Counted from the first letter of the stretch, positions 8,559-17,921 are shown. The stretch: 64,000 bases of DNA from Niastella vici (GCF_002077945.1 NZ_LVYD01000049.1:62001-126000); one strand, 5' to 3'. The notes: a model not told the origin generated them from the sequence alone. Numbers and translations are program-made.

Positions 8559-10580
8559 TTACCTGAGCAACACGGTGGTTCCCCGCCTGAATACTTTTTC
8601 GCCTGTATCGATCAGCGTATATCGCAATTGCCACACAAATACACCCGTTGATTGCAGCTGGCCGTTGAAGCGGCCATCCCATTTGTTCGTCCAGTTGGTT
8701 GAACGGAACACAACCTGTCCGTACCGGTTATAAATATAAAATTCAAGATTGGTCGCTTTCCAGGCATTGAGCGGATACAGGTAGTCGTTCTTACCATCGC
8801 CATTCGGCGTAAATGCATTGGGCACCGTAATAAAACAACTGTTCACCACTTTCATTTGATGCATGGCCGTATCATAACAATGCAGATCGTTCTCCACAAT
8901 TAATCGTATGGTATACAATTTTGACCGGGCGCCGGTAACAGGTGGATACGCTTCGGGCAAAGGTTGCTTTAAAGAACTGGTATTGCCATTTCCGAGATCC
9001 CAATTCCAGGAAATGATCTTGCCAATACTGCTGTCTGTAAACACGGCTTTGTCTTCGGGGCATAAGACCTCAGGATAGCCAAAGGCTGCATTCAGTTCAT
9101 TGTCGAGCAGCACTGTGGTGCCCGTACTATCGCGGCAGACCCCGTTCGATACAGAAAGACCGATCTGTTTGGTGCCGAACGTGGAGAAAATATAGGTGGG
9201 GTTTTGTAAAGTACTGCTGCCTTCGTTATTGAAATTCCAGTTCCATTGATTTACATTATTGGCGCCATTGTGAAAACCCTTTACGGTATCGGTGCTGCAA
9301 CCATACAAAAGTTTATAGGTAAAGCCGGCATTAACGGTATCTGCCGTAGAAAAGGGCAGGGAAGAACCGGCAGGTGTGGACTGTCCGCATTCATCAACCA
9401 CTGTATTACCATCGTTACCATTCTTCAGTTTTATGAGGTAATTGCCTGCTGTTTGCAGCGGCGCCGATAGCTGCAGGAAGATAGATGTTGTAACGCCGCT
9501 TACACAATTACCCGAAGCGCCGGTGATGGTAACAGGTGTTGTTCCGGTAATAATGAAATCGCTGCCATCGGCGGCAATCGTATTGCAATTCATCGGTTTT
9601 TTAAATACCAACTCCAGTTTATCGGGCGCGCACCCAACCGGTTTTATGCTGTCTAAAGGTGTGGGTTGAACCGCGAGGACCGTAAAGGCGAGCACATCGC
9701 CCGATGGAATATTGCGGTCGCAGTTATCGAGCAGGGTATTGCCATCGGTTCCGTTCTTAATGGTTACGGTGTAATTGCCCGGCGGTAATGCATTGCTCAT
9801 GGTAAGCACCACCGTATCCATATCGAAACTGTTGCTGCAGCCCAAACCGGTAGCCAATACAATGGTAGCTGCGGCTGGTGATAAGCTGAAGTCGCTGCCA
9901 TTGGTAGCCAGGCTGCTGCACTTCATCTTTTTGTTGGTGACTACCGTTACGGTAACACCGCCGCAACCCGGCCAGCTCTTGCTTATTGCCGGTTGTAAGG
10001 GATCGGTAATGACCGCCGTACCACCGCCAAAAGATAAACCATACCCACTTTGCGAATCGGTAAAATGGCTTATCAGCAACAGGTAGGTATGTCCCTGTTG
10101 CAGGGTGGGCATTTTGCTGAATGTATTTTTATTTTCACTGGGATCAGAACCGCACTGAATAAAATCAACGCCGGCGTTAGAAGCGCCGGTAAGGCCATAC
10201 GTGCCGGCCCAGTTACCGGTAACTATCAGGGAGGAATTGGTAAAAACTTCATCGGGGTTGTGGCCGGTTATGTCGTACAACATCCAGTCGTAATCGTCGC
10301 CGAGGTCTTTGGGCGTGATCAAAAAACCTAAAGTGCCGGTTTGGTAACAGGTGAACCGGTACCAGTATGGGTTTTTATCGCCATAGCCGGCTCCTGCGCC
10401 ACAACCGGGAACCGTAAGATTATGCGTTCTGCAAATGGGTACATTGGTTTGGTTAAAAGTATCGACCCCGCAAACAGGAAAGGCTGTTGAAGGCGTTTGC
10501 CCCAACGTAGTGCAGTCTTGCGCAACTACACGGCTACACAGTAACATAACTACAAACAGCCCGGTTATTCTCATTCGCAT
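8559..10580 (-). CDS. PKD-domain protein with T9SS type B sorting domain
   Basis: A 673-residue secreted protein. A signal peptide (MRMRITGLFVVMLLCSRVVAQ) is followed by a cysteine-containing beta domain (residues 22-200). Two related repeats of about 100 residues come next (near 195-305 and 310-410), each with a PPGNYTVTIKNGTDGN-like or AGNYLIKLKNGNDGN strand. Two PKD domains follow (near 420-500 and 500-585; WNWNFNNEG and WNWDLGNGN). The C-terminal 85 residues are a complete gliding-motility-associated (type B) sorting domain: VPNAFTPNGDGKNDYL, YNRYGQVVF, WDGRFNGQ, GVFVWQL. Such proteins cross the outer membrane by the type IX system and end up on the surface or released. PKD domains suggest adhesion or binding to polymers. 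The same sorting domain occurs in the remnant at 6450-7380. Confidence 0.88.
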   Translation of the reverse strand: MRMRITGLFVVMLLCSRVVAQDCTTLGQTPSTAFPVCGVDTFNQTNVPICRTHNLTVPGCGAGAGYGDKNPYWYRFTCYQTGTLGFLITPKDLGDDYDWMLYDITGHNPDEVFTNSSLIVTGNWAGTYGLTGASNAGVDFIQCGSDPSENKNTFSKMPTLQQGHTYLLLISHFTDSQSGYGLSFGGGTAVITDPLQPAISKSWPGCGGVTVTVVTNKKMKCSSLATNGSDFSLSPAAATIVLATGLGCSNSFDMDTVVLTMSNALPPGNYTVTIKNGTDGNTLLDNCDRNIPSGDVLAFTVLAVQPTPLDSIKPVGCAPDKLELVFKKPMNCNTIAADGSDFIITGTTPVTITGASGNCVSGVTTSIFLQLSAPLQTAGNYLIKLKNGNDGNTVVDECGQSTPAGSSLPFSTADTVNAGFTYKLLYGCSTDTVKGFHNGANNVNQWNWNFNNEGSSTLQNPTYIFSTFGTKQIGLSVSNGVCRDSTGTTVLLDNELNAAFGYPEVLCPEDKAVFTDSSIGKIISWNWDLGNGNTSSLKQPLPEAYPPVTGARSKLYTIRLIVENDLHCYDTAMHQMKVVNSCFITVPNAFTPNGDGKNDYLYPLNAWKATNLEFYIYNRYGQVVFRSTNWTNKWDGRFNGQLQSTGVFVWQLRYTLIDTGEKVFRRGTTVLLR

Positions 10581-10633
10581 AGGTCAATTGACTAATAAAC
10601 ATTTGCTAACGTTGCAACCCGGTTAAATATTAG

Positions 10634-10698
10634 AGTTTTTCAGTTTGTTATTTTTTAAGTTGTTTGCCTGTGAACTAAAAACTAACAAACTAAAAACT
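10634..10698. repeat. AT-rich inverted repeat after the AraC gene
   Basis: The left arm AGTTTTTCAGTTTGTTA (10634-10650) pairs with TAACAAACTAAAAACT (10683-10698), apart from one extra C. The right arm is part of a run of ACTAAAA/ACTAACA units about 7 bp apart. It overlaps the last bases of the AraC gene and may act as its terminator, but related sequences recur at 49661, 51847 and 59121. Confidence 0.6.
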
Positions 10699-11464
10699 AC
10701 CATTCAGGTGGTGTTTTAAAGAAATCAAGTGGCGCCAGCCCGGTAAACGCCCGGAAATCTTTTATAAAGTGTGCCTGATCGTAATATCCTGCCGCATATG
10801 CCGCGTCGGTTAAACTGGTATAGCTGGAATAATTATCGATCAGGTGCTTCAATCGAACTATAACCGAGAAATGTTTGGGCGATGTACCTGTTATCTTCCT
10901 GAACCTTTTTTCAAAAGGGTCACGGCTGATAGGCAGGTTCAACAACATGTCTTTTATTTTAATATCTCCCTTCGACTGCCTGATCTGCTGAATGGCTTCG
11001 CTCACCAGCAGGTCGGTTTGGGTTTTCTTCAGTTCAGATAATAAAAAACGTTCAACTATGAGTATGCGCTGGCTGTCATTGGCAGCTGCCGCCAGCTCTT
11101 CTTCAATGGCATTCACTTTCGACCGTTGAATAAGGTAATCGAGTGAAACGCTGATACCGCCCAACTCATGCAAAGGTTCTTTAAAAAAAGCAGCGGCCCC
11201 GCCTTCTTTAAAAATGATGAGCAAATTGGACGACCCTTTTTTATAATCCACGAGGCGGCTCGATTCACGGATACCCGTAATTGTCGATTGTGGAAATGCC
11301 TGGGTGTCGTTATTGTCGGCAAAAGAAACATTTCCCCTAAGCCTGAACGCTATTACGATGGAGGTATCGGGTAAGATCCGGTTCACCATTCCCTGTTCGC
11401 TTTCAAGGATGAGGAAAGTTTTAATATATGGTTGTAATACAGGAGAAGGAAGAAAGTGCGCCAT
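10697..11464 (-). CDS. AraC-family transcriptional regulator
   Basis: A 255-residue regulator. The N-terminal half (1-145) is a sensor domain of the kind often paired with AraC DNA-binding domains in Bacteroidota (LPSPVLQPYIKTFLILES opening). The C-terminal 100 residues carry the two helix-turn-helix motifs: one around LLNLPISRDPFEKRFRKITG, the other around LTDAAYAAGYYDQAHFIKDF, with the family signature GYYDQAHFIKDFRAFTGLAP. No periplasmic or membrane part is seen, so it probably senses a cytoplasmic ligand. Upstream, CAAATCTA at 11495 (minus-strand TAGATTTG) fits the -7 consensus, but no well-spaced -33 box accompanies it. The target is unknown. Confidence 0.87.
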   Translation of the reverse strand: MAHFLPSPVLQPYIKTFLILESEQGMVNRILPDTSIVIAFRLRGNVSFADNNDTQAFPQSTITGIRESSRLVDYKKGSSNLLIIFKEGGAAAFFKEPLHELGGISVSLDYLIQRSKVNAIEEELAAAANDSQRILIVERFLLSELKKTQTDLLVSEAIQQIRQSKGDIKIKDMLLNLPISRDPFEKRFRKITGTSPKHFSVIVRLKHLIDNYSSYTSLTDAAYAAGYYDQAHFIKDFRAFTGLAPLDFFKTPPEW

Positions 11465-11584
11465 GGTTTTTATCCGGAATTCATTTCAGTAATACAAATC
11501 TACGAACCTTCCCTAAGAATGGTTGGCCGTTTAACAAATCACCAGTGTACAACTACCGAAACAGGGGAGATGTTCAAAAATAAA

Positions 11585-11632
11585 TTTGTGTAACCATGGG
11601 GTTACGTATATATTTGCAACCAGATGGTTACG
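11585..11632 (+). promoter_or_regulatory. Consensus promoter with paired operators before the SRPBCC gene
   Basis: TTTG at 11585-11588, a 20-bp spacer and TATATTTG at 11609-11616 match the Bacteroidota sigma-A consensus exactly. Two dyads sit on it: GTAACC-ATGG-GGTTAC (11590-11605) in the spacer and AACCAGATGGTT (11618-11629) around the expected start. Both continue as TTACGTA. Such an arrangement suits repression by a dimeric winged-helix regulator. The SRPBCC start codon is more than 220 bases away, leaving room for a lost or very short upstream gene. Confidence 0.65.
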
Positions 11633-11842
11633 TAACGCGTTGTGCCCACCCTGCCTGTACTACGCGTGGTACTGGCAAATAAATTGATGTTGACAAACAG
11701 GGGGCACCCTCTGTTAAACAGGTGCATTATGCCCCTTGAAAAAGCCCCGGCAATCATTCAGGAACGCAAATCAAAATAATTGCAGATGAAATGATGAACT
11801 CCCCGTCGGGGCGGGCATCCTGATCATATTAAAAAATTACAG

Positions 11843-12277
11843 ATGAAAAATGAACCTATCATTATTGAACGCATGTTCAATGCACCGGCCGACAAAGTAT
11901 GGAAGGCCCTGACGAACATAGAAGAGATACGCCAATGGTATTTTAAACTGGCTGATTTCAAAGCGGAGAAAGGATTTGAATTTGATTTCGAGGGCGGGCC
12001 CGATGACAGAAAGTACCTGCATAAATGCCGTATCACAGAAGTGGTGCCCGGTAAAAAATTGCAGTACAGCTGGCGGTATGAAGGCTATGAAGGCAATTCT
12101 TTTGTTACGTTTGAATTGATACCCGAAGGCGGTAAAACCCGGCTTAAACTCACCCACGAAGGACTGGAGACCTTCCCAATGAACAATCCGGATTTCGACA
12201 AAAAGAACTTCCTGCAGGGCTGGACGCACATCGTTGGTACATCGCTGAAAGATTTTGTAGAAAAGGTGAGCGTTTAG
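11843..12277 (+). CDS. SRPBCC-domain protein (AHSA1/START-like)
   Basis: A 144-residue single-domain protein of the AHSA1 branch of the SRPBCC fold. It opens with the typical FNAPADKVWKALTN, has a central CRITEVVPGKKLQYSWRYEGYEG, and ends with a long C-terminal helix (FLQGWTHIVGTSLKDFVEK). The fold encloses a hydrophobic ligand cavity. Members are widespread and mostly of unknown substrate, and are commonly encoded next to an ArsR-type repressor. Here no ArsR gene is present between the promoter at 11585 and this start. A near copy of the leader and start (AATTGCAGATGAAATGATGAAC at 11780-11802, imperfect) precedes the true start. Confidence 0.85.
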   Translation: MKNEPIIIERMFNAPADKVWKALTNIEEIRQWYFKLADFKAEKGFEFDFEGGPDDRKYLHKCRITEVVPGKKLQYSWRYEGYEGNSFVTFELIPEGGKTRLKLTHEGLETFPMNNPDFDKKNFLQGWTHIVGTSLKDFVEKVSV

Positions 12278-12282
12278 AAAAC

Positions 12283-12405
12283 GAAATAAGAAGTAGGAAG
12301 TAAGAGGTAAGAAGAGTCTGAATGTCGAAGCTCATAATCGCTATTTGTTGCGAAGCCCGAATTTCGGGTTCTTCGTACTTCATACTTCTTACTTCCAACT
12401 TCATT
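12283..12405. repeat. Heptad-periodic inverted repeat between convergent genes
   Basis: The left arm has five 7-bp units from 12283 to 12317 (GAAATAA, GAAGTAG, GAAGTAA, GAGGTAA, GAAGAGT). The right arm has five units from 12371 to 12405 (CTTCGTA, CTTCATA, CTTCTTA, CTTCCAA, CTTCATT). The segments 12290-12305 and 12387-12402 are complementary at 15 of 16 positions. The interior holds a second palindrome, CCCGAATTTCGGG, near 12356. It may serve as a terminator for both flanking genes. Confidence 0.6.
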
Positions 12406-12448
12406 CTATGGCAATCAGCAGCCTCTCTTAACCACTCAACATTGATTA

Positions 12449-14596
12449 TCAAAAACAGGCCGGTATAGTCACCTTCAACTTACACCCGCATTCCGGCGCA
12501 CTTTGCAGCTCAACGGTTCCATTATACAAATTGGTTCTGTCGTAGATATTGCGCAGGCCGATCCCCTTTGTTTTTTTCAGGGGATCGAACCCCACGCCAT
12601 CGTCCTGCACAATGAGGTCAACAGTATGGATATTGAATTGTAATTGTATCAGTATGTTGCTGGCCTTGCTGTATTGAACGGTGTTCTTTAATTGTTCCTG
12701 CAGGATCCTGTACAACGCGATCTTTTTGCCTTCGGAAATATTTTCCTTACCATGTTTTTCATACAGAAAACGGATCCTGAACTTGCAGGTAGTTTTAATA
12801 TCATTGACCATCTCCCGTATGCTATCGGCCAGGGTTTGCTCTTTCAGTTTGGGCAGCACCATTTCCCTTGATATGGCCTGTATTTCGGTGATGGCTGTAT
12901 TCAGCGACTCTACCACTTTTTTCGCGATCATCTTATTGCCATCGGCTGGTTTTAACATGCCCATATACAGCTTGGCCACCAGTAACAGCTGGTTGATGTT
13001 ATCGTGCAGTTCCTGCCCCAGCCGGGTGCGTTCTTTTTCCTGGGTATCGATGATCGATTTGGCGATCTCTTTCTGGTGTTTGATCTTTTCCTGCAGCAAC
13101 CGGTTCTCCAGCTCTTTTATTTCAGTGAGGTCAACCAGGGAACCAATGATCTTTACCGGGGTATCCTGTTCATATATAACAATGCCCCGGTCGCGAACCG
13201 TTCTGTACGAACCGTCGGGATATTTAAACCGGTATTCCCATTGCCAGCTCGATTGTTTATTATGCAGCAGGTTGTTGGTATTTAATTCAACCCGGTCACG
13301 GTCGGCCGGGTGAATACGGTTGCGCCACCACGTAAAACCTTTTGTTTCGAGCTCGCTTGAACCAATGATATCAATAATGGCCTTACTGCGGAAGAACTGA
13401 TCGGTTTGCAGGTCCCATTCCCACACAGCTTCGGTGCCTACCTGGGTAAGGTGGATAAGCCGTTCATTTGCCCGTGCAATTTCTTCATGCACGTTGTACC
13501 CATAGGTAATATCGAGCGCTTCGCCACCCAGCAGTTTCTTATTTGAGTTGTTTGGAACCTGAAAAATATGGACCAGGAAATAAATGTTGCTGCCATCGGC
13601 TAACGGATGCTTATAGATCTTTTTATGGGCAATACCGGTAGCCAGCACCGTGCGGTGCTCTTTTTCAAAAATATCTTTAAAGAAAGGGGGAATTACATCC
13701 ACCGCTTTTTTATTCAGGTCTTTTTCAGAAAGGCCCAAATGGCGAAGGAAAGGGGGATTGGCAAAAATGAGCTTTTCTTCATCATCTATCAGCCAGGTCA
13801 TGGCCGAAGTGATGTTCAGGAATTCTTTCTGGAACAGGTCTTTGTCGTATGCCGGCGGTTCTTTTTGCCAGGGCAGTTCTTTAATAATGGTAATAAAAGA
13901 AAAGGGTACGGTACTGGCGTCATCAAAGAGTGGATAAAAGCAGAAATGTAGCCATTTACTTTCAGGCCGGCCGGCATGTAATTCGATCACCTGCTCATAG
14001 GCCCTGCCTGAAAGTAAAGCTTTCATAGGATGTGATTCTTCAAAGGATGCCGGATCGGTAAAAATTTTTAAGGGGGTGCAAAAGTCTGCTAACTGCGCAT
14101 TATCACGCAGACTTTCAGGATTCGTGTTTAATAAGTTGGCGGCTCTGTCGTTGGCGTCAATCACATTACCATGCTCATCCATTACCAGGATGCCGGGAAC
14201 AAGGGGATCGGCCGGTGAAAAAGAGCCATTTTTATTGGTTGGTTTTTCGATGATCGGCTTTTGTCCAATGCAAAAAAACAGTGGTGGTCGGTTGCCGGTA
14301 GTTTTTAACCGGGCTATATGCCAGGCCGCTTTGTGAACAGAACTGTTTAAAAGATTCATGTTTAAAAAAGAAGGGTGGGCTGCAAAGCCGGCCTCCTGTA
14401 ATGCATCTTTTAAATTCTGAATGCCAACGGGCGAAAGAAAATGAAAAAAAAGGTTTTTCCAGGGATTGGTATTTCCGATATGGATACAGTTGGCCAATGG
14501 ATCATTGGCATATTGAATTACGCCGCTTTCATTGATAACGGCGAAGAAATCTTCATCATAAATATCAGCAATCGTTACAAGTTCTTCTTTAGTCAT
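12449..14596 (-). CDS. Multi-PAS sensor histidine kinase (HisKA_3-type)
   Basis: A 715-residue kinase without membrane segments. Several PAS-like domains occupy residues 1-500. The best preserved is the last (near 385-495), with the PAC-like line YRFKYPDGSYRTVRDRGIVIY and, after it, IIGSLVDLTEIK. A coiled linker leads to the dimerisation helix with phosphoacceptor His531 in RLGQELHDNINQ. A HATPase domain closes the protein (DDGVGFDP, GIGLRNI). This is the kinase branch that partners with NarL/LuxR-type regulators. Its start is 51 bp after the stop of the receiver protein at 14648, so they form an operon. It is clearly paralogous to the kinase at 26106. A cytoplasmic signal (redox, light or a small ligand) is likely. 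Confidence 0.9.
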   Translation of the reverse strand: MTKEELVTIADIYDEDFFAVINESGVIQYANDPLANCIHIGNTNPWKNLFFHFLSPVGIQNLKDALQEAGFAAHPSFLNMNLLNSSVHKAAWHIARLKTTGNRPPLFFCIGQKPIIEKPTNKNGSFSPADPLVPGILVMDEHGNVIDANDRAANLLNTNPESLRDNAQLADFCTPLKIFTDPASFEESHPMKALLSGRAYEQVIELHAGRPESKWLHFCFYPLFDDASTVPFSFITIIKELPWQKEPPAYDKDLFQKEFLNITSAMTWLIDDEEKLIFANPPFLRHLGLSEKDLNKKAVDVIPPFFKDIFEKEHRTVLATGIAHKKIYKHPLADGSNIYFLVHIFQVPNNSNKKLLGGEALDITYGYNVHEEIARANERLIHLTQVGTEAVWEWDLQTDQFFRSKAIIDIIGSSELETKGFTWWRNRIHPADRDRVELNTNNLLHNKQSSWQWEYRFKYPDGSYRTVRDRGIVIYEQDTPVKIIGSLVDLTEIKELENRLLQEKIKHQKEIAKSIIDTQEKERTRLGQELHDNINQLLLVAKLYMGMLKPADGNKMIAKKVVESLNTAITEIQAISREMVLPKLKEQTLADSIREMVNDIKTTCKFRIRFLYEKHGKENISEGKKIALYRILQEQLKNTVQYSKASNILIQLQFNIHTVDLIVQDDGVGFDPLKKTKGIGLRNIYDRTNLYNGTVELQSAPECGCKLKVTIPACF

Positions 14597-14647
14597 ACGG
14601 GCGACGGGTTTAATTTTTCACCTGATAACCAATGAAGGGTTATTCAG

Positions 14648-15037
14648 TTAGTTTTGGTGCTGTAGTTCTTCACAGATCCTATTGGTCTTGTATTCGATCT
14701 CTTCAAAATCGAGTGACTTATCGAAAAAGTGATCGGCGCCGGTTGACAGGCAAACCTGTTTATAATAGTCATCGGCATGATTACTGATCATCCACACCCT
14801 GGTGGCGGGGTACCGGTTTCTGATCAACTTCAGTAATTCAATGCCGTTTTTACCGGGCATACTGATATCAAGTAATACTAAATTAACCTTTGTGCTCAGA
14901 AGCCACTCAACGGCTTCTTCATAATTGCAGGCTTGTAAAACAGGATGAAGGTTTCGATTATTGAGTAAGCAGGTAACGCGTTGTCTGAATAACCTGGAAT
15001 CGTCGACAACCATCACGGTGAATCTTGCATCAACCAT
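14648..15037 (-). CDS. Single-domain response regulator (receiver only)
   Basis: A 129-residue CheY-like receiver. The acidic pocket is VVDDS near residue 10, the phosphoacceptor is Asp57 (LVLLDISMPG) and the conserved lysine is Lys107 (FFDKS). There is no output domain, so it must pass its phosphate on or act by binding a partner. It is the first gene of an operon with the PAS kinase at 12449. Confidence 0.9.
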   Translation of the reverse strand: MVDARFTVMVVDDSRLFRQRVTCLLNNRNLHPVLQACNYEEAVEWLLSTKVNLVLLDISMPGKNGIELLKLIRNRYPATRVWMISNHADDYYKQVCLSTGADHFFDKSLDFEEIEYKTNRICEELQHQN

Positions 15038-15266
15038 GGCCTTTGCTTTGTATCAAATTTAACATATTAACCCACTTTTAATAAATAGTGCAGTCTATGT
15101 TTATTTTGTAATTATAACTACTGTGAGTTTGTAGTATAAATTCGACACCGTGCGAACGAATGATAGTTTTTAATGAGTGTATAAAAACGCTTTTTTATTT
15201 TAAGCGTACATTTTACCATTAATGGCCATGATTTTCATGGGGTTAACAAAAAGCCTGTTCATTTCT

Positions 15267-15896
15267 TCATTCAATCAGCTTTTTCTCCAGCGCATAGCGA
15301 ATGAGATCGGCATTTGTTTTAAGGTTCATTTTGGTGAGAATGCGCGCCCGGTACGTGCTGATGGTTGTAGTGCTTAATGATAGTATTTCACCTATTTCGG
15401 AAACTGATTTGCCGGCTGCCAGTAACCTGAACACGTCAAATTCCCGGTCACTGAGCCGTTGAAAAGGCTCCACCTGGTTCTCTTCTTCCAACTGGGTGGC
15501 AAGGGTTTCGGCTAAAGAAGGAGTAATATATTTTTTGCCGGTCAGCACTCTTTTAACTGCATTCACCAGCTCTTCGTGGGCGAGGTCTTTACTGCAATAA
15601 CCAGAGGCCCCTGCTTTTAATGCGCGAATGGCATATTGCTCTTCGGGATGCATGCTCAGAATAAGTACCGGCAGGCGGGGGTGGCTCTGGCGGATCTGGT
15701 GCAACGCCTCAAGGCCGCTGCGGCCCGGCATTGAAATATCGCTGATAATTACATCCCATTGGCCATCATTGGCCTTTTGCAACAATTCCTCGGCATTGCT
15801 GCATTCTTCAATTTCACCAAACGGGTATTCATCCAACAAGATCTGCTTCAGGCCCTTTCGAACTATAGCATGATCATCGGCAACCAGTACTTTCAT
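15267..15896 (-). CDS. NarL/FixJ-type response regulator
   Basis: A 209-residue regulator from the ATG at 15896 (MKVLVADDH); an in-frame ATG at 15920 would add eight residues. The receiver has Asp53 in VIISDISMPG and lysine in GYCSKDL. The C-terminal LuxR helix-turn-helix opens with LSDREFDVFRLLAAGKSVSEI and continues through TISTYRARILTKM. It follows the PAS kinase at 16019 by about 120 bp on the same strand, so that kinase is the probable partner. Regulators of this type dimerise on phosphorylation and activate promoters. Confidence 0.92.
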   Translation of the reverse strand: MKVLVADDHAIVRKGLKQILLDEYPFGEIEECSNAEELLQKANDGQWDVIISDISMPGRSGLEALHQIRQSHPRLPVLILSMHPEEQYAIRALKAGASGYCSKDLAHEELVNAVKRVLTGKKYITPSLAETLATQLEEENQVEPFQRLSDREFDVFRLLAAGKSVSEIGEILSLSTTTISTYRARILTKMNLKTNADLIRYALEKKLIE

Positions 15897-16018
15897 GGTC
15901 GGGTCAATTTTTTCAATCAATTATTGCCCCGATACGTACGCATCAGGGTATTTTCAATAGATATGTAAAAAATCATGTGCAACGAATACTGCGCTCTTAA
16001 ACGGAATTGTCTGATACT

Positions 16019-17461
16019 TTATATATCCGTTTGTGGTGTGGCAGTATCATCAGATAAAATGGAGGTGGTAATAACGATCGTGGTACCTTCCCCCGCCTTA
16101 CTGTTTATTTCAAACCGCCCGCCCATCATGTGCGTGCGTTCTTTCATCCCCAATAATCCCAAAGTTTTTTTTATGCCCAGTGTCTGCATGTCGAACCCTA
16201 TTCCATCATCTTTTATGGTCAGTATCAACTGGTCATTTTCAAGCTGCATATTGCTGAAAACATTTTTAGCTTTTGCGTGCCTTGCAATATTGGTCAGCGC
16301 TTCCTGGTATATCCTGAACAGGGAAGTGGCTATTGCATTGCTGACCGGCAAATGTGCCATGCCCGGTTCAAAAGTGATTCGTATGCCCGACCTTTTTTCA
16401 AATTCCTTGCTTTGCCATTCTATTGCTTCTATAAGTCCCAGGTCGTCGAGCATACTGGGGCGCAGCTCGGTAGCAATGCGGCGTACTGTTTTAATGGTTT
16501 CGTTCAGGAGCTGCAATGTATCACCTGTTTTTTGCAGAACAGCAGGATCTTCATATTGCTGCAGCTTCTGATGCAGCCACGAGATATCCATTTTCAGAAT
16601 GGTAAGCTGTTGCCCCAGTTCATCATGAATTTCACGGGCAATGTTTTTACGTTCTGCTTCCCTGATATCCAACAGGTGGTCGCTCAACTCACGCAACTGG
16701 GCCGTTGTTTTACGGAATTCCCGGGTCGCTTCCATTAAAGCCAGTTCCGTTTTTTTCTGTTTTGTAATGTCTCGTATATAAGAAAATATGCGGCCGTCGG
16801 CCAGTTGTTGCAGCATCAGTTCTGCATGCCAGGGGGAACCATCTTTTGCCCGCATCTTCTTTTCCAGTATTATCTTTTCATTGGGGCGCCAGGCTGTTCC
16901 TTCAGGCAGCGATCTTTCTGCTTCATCAGGATGAAACAGGTCCTTTAATAGTTTATTCAACAGCTCGTGCCGGTTGTACCCGGTTAAACAACAGGCATTG
17001 GTATTGGCATCAAGGCAATGGTATGTTTTGCTGAAAAGCATAACAGCTTCGCCGGGCCGGTTGTTGGGCCATTGAAAAATTTCTTCTCCATTAAGCAATG
17101 CCTGATCGTCATCAAGGGGTTTGTAAATAAATAAATACCCGCCAGTGGGTGTATAAGGCGCAATGGCATGCCTGGTAATGTGAACTGGTATTTTTTTACC
17201 GGCTTTGTTTATATATTCTGTTATCCCCTTTATAAAGGCTGTATGCTTTATTGAAAGTGGCTGGCCGTTTGTTGCAGTATAGGTTGAAATAAGAGAGGTG
17301 ATGTCGAAGCCCAGTACTTCCTGTTGCCCGTATTGAAACAGGTCGGCTGCGGCTTTATTACAGGCAGTGATCACAAAACCGGCGTCTGTAAACAGAGCGG
17401 CTTCGCTGATGTGCTGTACAAGCAATTCGTTGGTTGTTTTGGCAGGGATCTCGTTTTCCAT
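16019..17461 (-). CDS. PAS sensor histidine kinase (HisKA_3)
   Basis: A 480-residue cytoplasmic kinase from the ATG at 17461; a GTG at 17485 would add eight residues. Three PAS-like domains (about 1-100, 110-195 and 165-240) precede the dimerisation helix with REAERKNIAREIHDELGQQ, where the histidine near 279 is phosphorylated. The HATPase domain has LRPSMLDDLGL, IKDDGIGFDM, LGLLGMKERTHMMGG and GEGTTIVI. This is a standard NarL-type kinase, encoded directly upstream of a NarL-type regulator in the same direction. Confidence 0.92.
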   Translation of the reverse strand: MENEIPAKTTNELLVQHISEAALFTDAGFVITACNKAAADLFQYGQQEVLGFDITSLISTYTATNGQPLSIKHTAFIKGITEYINKAGKKIPVHITRHAIAPYTPTGGYLFIYKPLDDDQALLNGEEIFQWPNNRPGEAVMLFSKTYHCLDANTNACCLTGYNRHELLNKLLKDLFHPDEAERSLPEGTAWRPNEKIILEKKMRAKDGSPWHAELMLQQLADGRIFSYIRDITKQKKTELALMEATREFRKTTAQLRELSDHLLDIREAERKNIAREIHDELGQQLTILKMDISWLHQKLQQYEDPAVLQKTGDTLQLLNETIKTVRRIATELRPSMLDDLGLIEAIEWQSKEFEKRSGIRITFEPGMAHLPVSNAIATSLFRIYQEALTNIARHAKAKNVFSNMQLENDQLILTIKDDGIGFDMQTLGIKKTLGLLGMKERTHMMGGRFEINSKAGEGTTIVITTSILSDDTATPQTDI

Positions 17462-17721
17462 TTGAATTACGACATACGTATTCACTCAGAACACTTTTCA
17501 TTCATTACACTTTTCATAGAAAACGATTCGGGTAACAAGATTACCTCATATTTTTTAATTAGCAATAAGATACAGTAGAATTGTTAGTAACTAATTACAC
17601 TTTGCTAATTATTTTAAAAAGTGTCTTTGTTACGTTATTCTTAGGAATTATAGAGATAAAGGAAAACCTTTATTTCAATAAAGTGATAACATTGGTTTCG
17701 CCGTTTATAGTGCTGCTATAT

Positions 17722-17751
17722 TTTGACAGCCTCATAACAAAGTTACCTTTG
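17722..17751 (+). promoter_or_regulatory. Probable promoter of the receiver gene at 17922
   Basis: TTTG (17722-17725), an 18-bp spacer and TACCTTTG (17744-17751) fit the Bacteroidota consensus. It would give a leader of about 165 bases, containing AAACCT/AGGTTT complementary arms near 17816-17842 and the dyad CTGTATGATACAG at about 17884. I see nothing else notable in the 17462-17921 gap. Confidence 0.5.
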
Positions 17752-17921
17752 CATTAGAACGATTCTTGCCATTTGAACTCTTTAAACCCCGCCCTCGATC
17801 ATCCGGTTAAACCTGTTAAACCTCTACCTGTAAAAGGTTTTATAAATGTTGGGTTCGCTGTACAAGTGTATGGTATCAGTTGGCTGTATGATACAGCGAA
17901 AGCACACTAATTTATGTAATT

